Source of the DNA: Desulfobacteraceae bacterium
GTDB lineage: Bacteria > Desulfobacterota > Desulfobacteria > Desulfobacterales > Desulfosalsimonadaceae
Assembly: GCA_027353395.1 (NCBI GenBank)
Contig: DAIEHU010000204.1
Span: 1-5,391 of the forward strand
Direction of reading: 5' to 3'
Length of the DNA stretch: 5,391 nt
Part shown: positions 1-5,391 of the stretch, one piece after another
Numbering within the stretch: position 1 is the first letter of the stretch
How the letters are laid out: each line of letters begins with the position of its first letter
Notes under the pieces: generated by a model
The model's database searches: none
What the model was told of the DNA's origin: nothing
Seen by the model: only the letters and a program-made list of their open reading frames with translations
Made by a program: the position numbers and the translations under genes

Positions 1-92
1 GAAGGCGACGCAGGCTTACTATTTGTAAGTCGAGGAGCCGACGACACAGCCAACGCGGATGCCGCTTGAATGCGAATCGGAATTATGCGCAT
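1..92. repeat. Probable dispersed intergenic repeat, cut by the window edge
   Basis: This non-gsp sequence lies beyond the gspD stop. It contains a short inverted repeat, CTTAC at 15-19 and GTAAG at 25-29 around a 5-base loop, extendable by a G-T and a G-C pair. It also has GCGG at 55-58 with CCGC at 62-65, ATGCG at 70-74 with CGCAT at 88-92, and the perfect palindrome ATGCGCAT at 85-92. One minus frame is open from ATG at 90-92 to the window edge (MRIIPIRIQAASALAVSSAP and onward). A second minus frame reads FKRHPRWLCRRLLDLQIVSL and onward. Plus frame 1 reads EGDAGLLFVSRGADDTANAD, two further alanines, then a TGA at 67-69. Being open in several frames is unlike a single gene. From memory, unverified, such peptides recur as short spurious hypothetical proteins in Desulfobacterota genomes, marking a multi-copy element. 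The right boundary near 92 is approximate and the left end is not seen. Confidence 0.55.
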
Positions 93-118
93 GGACAGAT
101 GTTATACCCTAAAAATCA

Positions 119-2140
119 TTATTTATTCATGATCAGGTCCGGAATGGGGACATTGCCTTCCCCTTTGAACAGTTGGATTTTCCCGTTTTCAATGTCCTTG
201 ATATTCTGTTTCTTAAGATTATACATCGAATCTATCTCTTTTTTGGTTTCAAGAACATGCGGCGTCATAAAAACAAACAGATTCGTCTGTTCCGCGGATT
301 TTCCCATGGATCTGAAAAGCCAGCCGAAAACAGGAATGCTCCCTAGGCAGGGAACCCTGTAATCGGTTGAAGAAAGCGCATCATCGATCAATCCGCCGAT
401 AACCACCGTATTGGCGTCATTCACCACCACAACGGTATTGATCGTTCGTTTCAACGTGGTGGGCTGGAACAAATCCGTGGTGGATTCGAGTTTGGTGGCC
501 TCCAGCGTGATTTCCAGCCGGACCTGTTTTTCTTTATTGATTTGGGGGGTGACCTCCAGACTAATGCCCACATCCTTGTATTCATAATTGGCATAATTGG
601 TATCGCCGGAGCTGGCCTTGGTCAGGTAAGGGACGTTTTTGCCCACCGTTATTTTGGCCTTTTCATTGGAAGTCGTTAAAATCTGGGGGGTTGACAGAAT
701 ATTGGCGGAACGGTCCTTTTTATAGGCGCTGATGACGGCAGCGATATTCGGGAACACGACATTGCCCACCTGAATGGCCTCACCGAAAACACCCATGGAA
801 AAACCCGGCGGCAGTAAAGAGGCCTTACCAGTTGATGTGGAAATGGCTGACTGGAGCATCCCGGTATCGCCTCCGGTAGCCCCGCCGCTGAATCCGGACC
901 CCCAGACGCCTTTCTTGTTCTGATAGCTGGAATTGCCGCCAACCATCCATTCGGTGCCCATGTTTAAGGACTCATCCTTGTTGACCTCCATGATCAAGCA
1001 TTCAATATAGAGCATGGAACGAAGCATATCGAGCTTTTTGATGATCCCTTTTAATATTTCATAATCGTCTTTTTCACCCACAATGATAAGGCTGTTGGTG
1101 GCCTTGTCCGCCGTGACTTTCACATTCTCCGAAATCACGGGCGCCATTTGTTTGCCCTTATCGGCATTTCCCTGCTGTTTGGTGGGAAATTCCTGAAGGA
1201 CTTTGGCAAGATCTTCGGCTTTTGCATTTTCCAGGTAATACACATGGATGCTTTCATTGCCCCTGGGCGTGTCCTGATCGAGCATGGAAATCAATTTCTT
1301 GACGCGTTCCGTGCCAGTCTGGCTGGCCAGAACAACGATAATATTCGTGCGTTTATCCGGCACCAGAATCACGTCCTTCTGGCCTCTTTTGGCCTGTATG
1401 TCCGCATTAAACACCGAATCGATGGTTTTCGACAGTTCCTCCGCGTTCGCATGTTCAACCGGTATCACCGATATCTCCTTGCCGATACCGGTTACGTCAA
1501 TGGCGTTAATGATATTGATGAGCCGTTTGATATTGGAATACACATCCGTGATAATCAGCATATTGGTGGGCGCATAGGAGAGAACCACACTGCTTTTTGA
1601 AACCAGAGGGGCGCATAATTGTTTGACTTCATTTGGGTCCGCATATTTTAAATGAATCAGTTGGGTGACGATTTTATCGTTTGGGGAATCCGATTCCTCT
1701 CTCAGCCGGGTCTCGATATTCATGGTCCGGGCATAGGGCGATGGAATAATTTTGGTCACACTCCCGGCATCGACTGCCGCAAAACCGTGAACGTCAAGCA
1801 CCGACTCAAACACCGCATACGCTTCCTTGACGGAAATCCGGGTGGGAGAGATAACAGAAATCGTTCCCTTGACACGCTGGTCAATAATAAAATTTTTACC
1901 GGTGAGTTCACTGATGAACTTGATAAATACTTCAATATCCACATCATTGAAATCAATGGAAATAAAGCTGTCCGGAGACACTTCGGAAGGCGATGGCCCG
2001 GGTTTCATGGGCGCAGCCGGAGGCTGGCCGGGAGGATTCTGTTGTCCGGACTGGGCATGGGCATCGCAAACACTGCCGATGACCAGATATACCATACACA
2101 TGCTTAACATGAAAAGTAAATATTTAATAGAATTTCGCAT
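119..2140 (-). CDS. gspD: Type II secretion system secretin GspD
   Basis: This is the outer-membrane secretin, the multimeric channel through which folded periplasmic exoproteins leave the cell. Counted from the chosen start (673 aa): a Sec signal peptide at 1-29, with likely cleavage after Ala-His-Ala; a Pro/Gly-rich linker at about 30-55; N0 at about 58-135 (SFISIDFNDVDIEVFIKFIS); N1 at about 155-218; N2 at about 221-291; N3 at about 295-371; and the secretin domain at about 375-631. The secretin domain shows ANILSTPQILTTSNEKAKI, the hallmark VPCLGSIPVFGWLF at 596-609 and the lip strand NLFVFMTP at 620-627. A tail of about 40 residues follows. Length is normal for GspD. The start at 2140 is preferred because GGAAG lies 6 bases upstream and gives a compact n-region (MRNSIK). 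The in-frame ATG at 2161 would add 7 residues but has no well-placed Shine-Dalgarno. TAA is followed at once by in-frame TGA. PilQ and type III secretins are less likely, since the gene sits beside gspC and gspLMN and carries four N domains. Confidence 0.97.
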   Translation of the reverse strand: MRNSIKYLLFMLSMCMVYLVIGSVCDAHAQSGQQNPPGQPPAAPMKPGPSPSEVSPDSFISIDFNDVDIEVFIKFISELTGKNFIIDQRVKGTISVISPTRISVKEAYAVFESVLDVHGFAAVDAGSVTKIIPSPYARTMNIETRLREESDSPNDKIVTQLIHLKYADPNEVKQLCAPLVSKSSVVLSYAPTNMLIITDVYSNIKRLINIINAIDVTGIGKEISVIPVEHANAEELSKTIDSVFNADIQAKRGQKDVILVPDKRTNIIVVLASQTGTERVKKLISMLDQDTPRGNESIHVYYLENAKAEDLAKVLQEFPTKQQGNADKGKQMAPVISENVKVTADKATNSLIIVGEKDDYEILKGIIKKLDMLRSMLYIECLIMEVNKDESLNMGTEWMVGGNSSYQNKKGVWGSGFSGGATGGDTGMLQSAISTSTGKASLLPPGFSMGVFGEAIQVGNVVFPNIAAVISAYKKDRSANILSTPQILTTSNEKAKITVGKNVPYLTKASSGDTNYANYEYKDVGISLEVTPQINKEKQVRLEITLEATKLESTTDLFQPTTLKRTINTVVVVNDANTVVIGGLIDDALSSTDYRVPCLGSIPVFGWLFRSMGKSAEQTNLFVFMTPHVLETKKEIDSMYNLKKQNIKDIENGKIQLFKGEGNVPIPDLIMNK

Positions 2141-2146
2141 AGTTAT

Positions 2147-2151
2147 CTTCC
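2147..2151 (-). promoter_or_regulatory. Ribosome binding site deciding the gspD start
   Basis: GGAAG on the minus strand lies 6 bases before the ATG at 2140. For the ATG at 2161 the only purine-rich match (AGGA) is about 16 bases away, which is too far, so translation probably begins at 2140. Confidence 0.5.
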
Positions 2152-2173
2152 GATTTCTCATAAATGGATTGAA

Positions 2174-3091
2174 CTATTCCTTGATTTGATAACCGATCGT
2201 TTTCGTCTCGCCCTGGCGTTCAATCTGAACTTCAACCGCTGTTGAGGACTTGAGACTTTCATAGAATTTCAGCGCGTCATCCACCGATTGAATTTCCTTG
2301 CCGTTCACGCCCTTGACGATATCGCCGTTTTGCAATCCCATTTCATTGAATATGGAATTCTGCTGGACATGGCTTAACAGCAGACCGTCGGGTTTGCCGT
2401 CCTTGAAATGGGGCCTCACCTTCACCTGGCTCATGAGTTGATTGATATTTCTTAACGAATCATTGATTTTTTCACGGTCGATATTGACGGACTCATCGGC
2501 TTCGCCGCCTTCATCCGGCAGCGCGGGTTCAAAGCCGCCCGAGGCATCCGGCTGCATCCCGCCTTGTTTTTTAGTCTTATTCTTGTCATCCTCCATCAGC
2601 AGCGCTTCGTCTTTGCCATCCACGCTGAGAACCACTTTTTTCCGCAATATCGCTTTGACCTGGGCATTGACAATGGCGTCGCCGGCCCTGTACAGCCCTT
2701 GTTTACGTTTTTGGACGTCTTCGATGACCGCATACCCGTTGTCTTCTTCCCCGCCGGTGATGGTTCCCAGCAATTTCAGGTTCAGGGTGGTTTGTTTGAG
2801 CTTATCCGGGTCAATGGCCATGGCGTTCGCAGGCTTGAGATCTTGCCGGGTTTTAAACAAATCACGAGTGATGATGGATTGATAGGCGGACAATTGCCGT
2901 ACCGGCGGCGGCGTTTCATTCGCAGACCGGATATCCGTTTGCCCAGCGCCTGTCAAGGCGATGGCGGTCAGATCGGACGAGGACGCCTGATTCAATGCGG
3001 CTGAAAGCACCTGGTATCCCAGAGAGACGGAAAAAAAGATCAAAACCGCGATCAGCAATAAATTGAGCAGGAAAAATCCGTGTTTAATCAT
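2174..3091 (-). CDS. gspC: Type II secretion system protein GspC with PDZ domain
   Basis: GspC is an inner-membrane protein that connects the assembly platform to the secretin; in characterised systems its HR domain binds the N0 domain of GspD. Counted from the ATG at 3091 (305 aa): a short cytoplasmic start MIKHG, one TM helix at about 6-28, and a Ser/Thr/Pro-containing spacer. The HR domain spans about 69-170, beginning near SIITRDLF, with the typical pattern LKLLGTI, YAVIED, LYRAGDAI and KVVLSVDG. A charged Gly/Asp/Glu-rich linker at about 170-205 and a probable short helix follow. The PDZ domain at about 221-305 shows DGLLLSHV and GLQNGDIVKGVNGKEI. An in-frame TTG at 3103 would add four residues; an in-frame TGA just upstream (3104-3106) limits the frame. 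Neither start has a clear Shine-Dalgarno, so translational coupling to gspN is possible. Stop is TAG, 33 bases before the preferred gspD start. Pairing with gspD next door supports the call. Confidence 0.95.
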   Translation of the reverse strand: MIKHGFFLLNLLLIAVLIFFSVSLGYQVLSAALNQASSSDLTAIALTGAGQTDIRSANETPPPVRQLSAYQSIITRDLFKTRQDLKPANAMAIDPDKLKQTTLNLKLLGTITGGEEDNGYAVIEDVQKRKQGLYRAGDAIVNAQVKAILRKKVVLSVDGKDEALLMEDDKNKTKKQGGMQPDASGGFEPALPDEGGEADESVNIDREKINDSLRNINQLMSQVKVRPHFKDGKPDGLLLSHVQQNSIFNEMGLQNGDIVKGVNGKEIQSVDDALKFYESLKSSTAVEVQIERQGETKTIGYQIKE

Positions 3092-3129
3092 GATAACAAT
3101 CAATCAGCATGTGCATTGCTTAAAACCAT

Positions 3130-3990
3130 CTATTTTAATGAAAAATTCGGCTGTTCCACGGAACCGGAAATACGAAAGGGAATGCCGCCGGTTTTTGTTT
3201 TCATGCCGGAAATCAGCTCCACGGGGAATTGGTTCCCCAACTGTTTAAGGATGCCGGGATGCGGAGTCGCTTCTCCAGTGATATTGATCAGGCTTTTTCC
3301 GATGGGCTTCATTAGGGTCATTGATCCCGTTGCTGTTCCGGACACTTCACGGCTGTCAATATCAAGACGCTTCAGTGTCACCTGCTCGCCCACAAGCGCA
3401 AATTCCGCGGTAACGGCTTTAAACGTCACCTGAGTAATCCCAAACAACGCCGGCGTAAACCGGATCTGGCTGTCCGTAATTTTAACCCGCGCGTTTCCTT
3501 TGCCCGCGGCGGCTTCTCTGTTGGAAAATACCACCGTCCCCGAGGCAGCCCCGGACACCTGGCAAAGTTTCAATTCTTTCAGCGAGGGTATGCTGGATAT
3601 CTGAATGCCGTCTATCACAGCGTTAATATCTATTTTAGGCGCATGGGCGGCCCCCGAAACAATCAGTTTCGCATCCACGGTTCCGTCGCATGTATCGCCT
3701 GTGATCCGCAGATCTTTATCGATAGTCAGTAACGAAATCAGGGACGGGGCTACCTTCACCTTCTCCGCGCCGATTATTTTCTTGCCCCCAAGAGATACCT
3801 CCAGCAGGTCTGACGAGAGCCCCGGCGGGAAAGCGGGTTTCACCCCGTGAAGCGTCCATTTCACATCCGGGGATATTGAATTAATTTTATAATTTATATA
3901 AGAAGTTACGGCATCACTGGGAAACAGGAAATAAAGACAAAGGACTGTCACCCCAATAATATATCCGGCATAGGCCAGCCTTTTTTTCAT
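3130..3990 (-). CDS. gspN: Type II secretion system protein GspN (long, AsmA-like type)
   Basis: This GspN-family protein has 286 aa. One TM helix at about 6-23 is preceded by MKKR, giving an N-in topology, and is followed by a periplasmic part rich in short beta strands. Recognisable pieces are FPSDAVTSYINYKI just after the TM, the WTLHGVKPAFPPGL stretch with DLLEVSLGGKKIIGAEKVKV near 43-80 (an AsmA-like first repeat), a GTVDAKLIVSG strand near 104-113, GTVVFSN near 151-157, and a terminal GGIPFRISGSVEQPNFSLK. Repeated strand-Gly-strand patterns resemble AsmA/lipid-transfer beta repeats, but the molecular role of GspN in T2SS is poorly known and many systems lack it. The ATG at 3990 has AGGA 10 bases upstream (4001-4004). 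Stop is TAG, 38 bases before the gspC ATG. Its place between gspM and gspC supports the name more strongly than any single motif. Confidence 0.87.
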   Translation of the reverse strand: MKKRLAYAGYIIGVTVLCLYFLFPSDAVTSYINYKINSISPDVKWTLHGVKPAFPPGLSSDLLEVSLGGKKIIGAEKVKVAPSLISLLTIDKDLRITGDTCDGTVDAKLIVSGAAHAPKIDINAVIDGIQISSIPSLKELKLCQVSGAASGTVVFSNREAAAGKGNARVKITDSQIRFTPALFGITQVTFKAVTAEFALVGEQVTLKRLDIDSREVSGTATGSMTLMKPIGKSLINITGEATPHPGILKQLGNQFPVELISGMKTKTGGIPFRISGSVEQPNFSLK

Positions 3991-4000
3991 GAATACACAA

Positions 4001-4004
4001 TCCT
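4001..4004 (-). promoter_or_regulatory. Candidate ribosome binding site of gspN
   Basis: AGGA on the minus strand lies 10 bases before the gspN ATG at 3990, within the 30-base gspM-gspN gap. It is short, so support is modest, but it agrees with the chosen start. Confidence 0.35.
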
Positions 4005-4020
4005 GAATATGATGGTTCCG

Positions 4021-4548
4021 TTAGGACTCAAATGTTTCCACCTGCAACACGGCGCTGATGAGCCCGCTGTCTTTCCCGGTTTTGATGATGGACAACCGTT
4101 TGACAATCAGCATGTTTTCAGAAGTTTCCACTTTAAATAAATAGGATGTTAAGTCTTTCATGGTGATTTCCTGAAGCTTTAATTCAACCCGGGATATTTT
4201 AAGACCGGAATCTTCCTTGACAGCAGTGGAAGGCTTCATGTACTCGATATGCGATTTCAATCCGGTATCTCCCGCCAGTTGGTCCAGAAATGAAAAAAGC
4301 GTGAATCCCGGCTGTCTCTTGTTCAAATTCTCGCGGGAGGAATCGGCCTTGCTCTTCATGGCAAGGTATTCAGACCGTAAGGATTTCATATCCATCAGGA
4401 TATTTTTTTTGGAGTCCAGGCGGCCTTTGAGTTCATCCCTTTTTTCAAATACCGGAACGATCAGCCATTGCACCATGATGAAAATCACCAGGAATACGGC
4501 GGCTCCGGAGATGGTGATCTTTTCGCGCTGGTTGAGATTTAAATGCAT
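4021..4548 (-). CDS. gspM: Type II secretion system protein GspM
   Basis: GspM is a bitopic inner-membrane component of the T2SS assembly platform and the usual partner of GspL. It is 175 aa, typical of the family. The layout is a short cytoplasmic N-terminus (MHLNLNQREK), one TM helix at about 12-33, a charged coiled-coil-like stretch at about 35-76 (EKRDELKGRLDSKKNILMDM), and a C-terminal ferredoxin-like domain at about 81-173 that begins with FTLFSFLDQLAGDTGL. The same plan is seen in PilO of type IV pili, so sequence alone could not separate the two; adjacency to GspL, GspC and GspD settles it. The ATG at 4548 is the only start placed directly before the TM segment. Its upstream region has only a weak purine run (GAAAGA, ending 5 bases before the ATG), and the gene starts 20 bases after the gspL stop, so coupling to gspL is likely. 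Stop is TAA. Confidence 0.9.
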   Translation of the reverse strand: MHLNLNQREKITISGAAVFLVIFIMVQWLIVPVFEKRDELKGRLDSKKNILMDMKSLRSEYLAMKSKADSSRENLNKRQPGFTLFSFLDQLAGDTGLKSHIEYMKPSTAVKEDSGLKISRVELKLQEITMKDLTSYLFKVETSENMLIVKRLSIIKTGKDSGLISAVLQVETFES

Positions 4549-4568
4549 CGATGTCTTTCGTGAAAATA

Positions 4569-5391
4569 TTATAAATCGATTTTCAATTTAAACTGAATGC
4601 GATTGGTTGCTTTTTCCATATTCGCTGAATTGATGGTGATGTTTTTCAGACCCTCGGCCTGGGACAACCGTCCCTTGATATCATCAACCGTATTAAAGGA
4701 ATCCGTGTTGCCGGTCACCAGGAGGCTTTTGTCTCCCCGGACGAAATTGGTGAATTCAACATCCTGACCAGCCGGAATGCGGGAACTGATTTCATTCAGG
4801 ATGTCGATATTCGCCATCTCGTTTTCCATGTCTCCGGTAAACATATTTTTCTTGCGTTCTTCATCCACCTTGGCCCGCATCTGCTGCAGCGGGTCGATGA
4901 TTTTGGTGACATCCGGGAATGTCGACTGAAACAAAAAAGCAATTTGCCGATTGTACCGCTGGACCTCTTTTTGAAGAAAATGCGCTTCCAGCAATACGTT
5001 AAACAGTGCGATGACAAAAACAAAAGCGGCCATCACCCCTGTCCGGATAAAATCGTTTCTGTATTCTTCCCAATATTTTTTAATGATGGAGCGCGACCCA
5101 AAGAAATTAATCGCCGGAAGCCCAAAAATTTCCAGCGCCGCAAGGCTTAAGGCGGTGTTCATCCGATCCGGCTCAAATGAAACGCCGGGGGCGGGCTTGA
5201 TATCCAATTCAATATCACGGAGCAAATTAACATGGGTTACGGGGATGTCCAGCACACGGTGAATTTCCTCCTGAAGAACCGCCGCATCCATTCCGGTTCC
5301 GGAAATCCATATTCTGGCCGGCTCAAACGCCGTCACAAAGGTGGCTTCAAAAGCCCCCACAACCTGAATAACGGCGTCGGAAAGTTTTTTC
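4569..5391 (-). CDS. gspL: Type II secretion system protein GspL, C-terminal part (5' end outside window)
   Basis: GspL recruits the GspE ATPase to the inner membrane and binds GspM. The visible 273 residues run open to the window edge with no start needed: the GTG at 5360 is internal, because the frame continues upstream as KKLSDAVIQV. Seen in order are the end of the cytoplasmic actin-like (PilM-like) domain at about 1-95 (AFEATFVTAFEPARIWISGT, then MNTALSLAALEIFGLPAINF), a juxtamembrane basic segment (SIIKKYWEEYRNDFIRTG), one TM helix at about 117-135, a coiled-coil-like stretch (HFLQKEVQRYNRQ), the family hallmark QSTFPDVTKIIDPLQQM at about 155-171, and a periplasmic ferredoxin-like domain to the end (DILNEISSRIP, then LLVTGNTDSFNTVDDIKGRL). 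Stop is TAA, 20 bases before gspM. The missing N-terminal part is probably about 150-200 residues, judged from family length. A PilM-PilN fusion is the structural analogue, but the FPD-DP-QM motif favours GspL. Confidence 0.92.
   Translation of the reverse strand, partial: KKLSDAVIQVVGAFEATFVTAFEPARIWISGTGMDAAVLQEEIHRVLDIPVTHVNLLRDIELDIKPAPGVSFEPDRMNTALSLAALEIFGLPAINFFGSRSIIKKYWEEYRNDFIRTGVMAAFVFVIALFNVLLEAHFLQKEVQRYNRQIAFLFQSTFPDVTKIIDPLQQMRAKVDEERKKNMFTGDMENEMANIDILNEISSRIPAGQDVEFTNFVRGDKSLLVTGNTDSFNTVDDIKGRLSQAEGLKNITINSANMEKATNRIQFKLKIDL

Noticed and set aside
13..31. Hairpin at 13-31 as a Rho-independent terminator
   Set aside because: The stem is short and AT-containing and has no T tract following it on either strand.
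66..362. Plus-strand frame of 98 codons running from the repeat into the gspD 3' end
   Set aside because: Most of it is antisense to the conserved secretin lip and barrel coding sequence, and it has no convincing domain.
1148..1600. Plus-strand frame of 150 codons opposite gspD
   Set aside because: It lies entirely antisense to the N2/N3 and N1 coding part of gspD, has no recognisable domain and no operon context; the gspD frame explains the sequence.
1652..2107. Plus-strand frame of 151 codons opposite the gspD N-terminal region
   Set aside because: It is antisense to the signal peptide, N0 and N1 of gspD; its composition is what the mirror of that coding sequence would give and no family is recognised.
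2033..2140. Lipoprotein signal in GspD (Cys residues in the signal peptide)
   Set aside because: Neither Cys has a small residue (Gly, Ala or Ser) at the position before it; a signal peptidase I site after AHA fits better.
2442..3004. Two overlapping plus-strand frames of 146 codons opposite gspC
   Set aside because: They overlap each other and lie inside gspC, whose HR domain and TM explain the region.
4569..5360. GTG at 5360 as the gspL start
   Set aside because: The frame stays open to the window edge, and the protein from this GTG would lack most of the actin-like domain expected of GspL, so the gene is cut by the window rather than short.

Overview
The window holds the distal part of a type II secretion system (T2SS, general secretory pathway) operon. 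Every recognisable gene is on the minus strand. In transcription order, from high to low coordinates, these are gspL (5' end outside the window), gspM, gspN, gspC and gspD. Gaps between the genes are short (about 20, 30, 38 and 33 bases) and none holds an obvious promoter or terminator, so the five genes are probably co-transcribed from a promoter upstream of the window.

The encoded parts fit together. GspL and GspM are bitopic inner-membrane proteins of the assembly platform. GspC spans the inner membrane and carries an HR domain plus a PDZ domain, linking the platform to the outer membrane. GspD is the outer-membrane secretin, with periplasmic rings N0 to N3 followed by the secretin barrel. 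GspN is the long, single-TM, AsmA-like type of about 290 residues. Missing from the window are the ATPase (GspE), the polytopic GspF, the pseudopilins (GspG to K) and a prepilin peptidase. The order L-M-N-C-D with the secretin last suggests that E-F-G-H-I-J-K lie upstream, beyond base 5391.

Bases 1-92, past the gspD stop, do not look like another gsp gene. This stretch has small inverted repeats and is open in more than one frame. The peptides it would encode look familiar to me, from memory only, as those of a dispersed intergenic repeat in genomes of sulfate-reducing Desulfobacterota. Its start lies outside the window.

The gene order, the long GspN, the PDZ-type GspC and the downstream repeat together suggest a Desulfobacterota organism (Desulfobacterales-like). 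That is an inference from gene architecture, not a measured phylogenetic placement. The operon itself looks intact: no frameshift, internal stop or transposase is visible. I saw no sign of a new system in the coding part; the least explained piece is the repeat-like flank.
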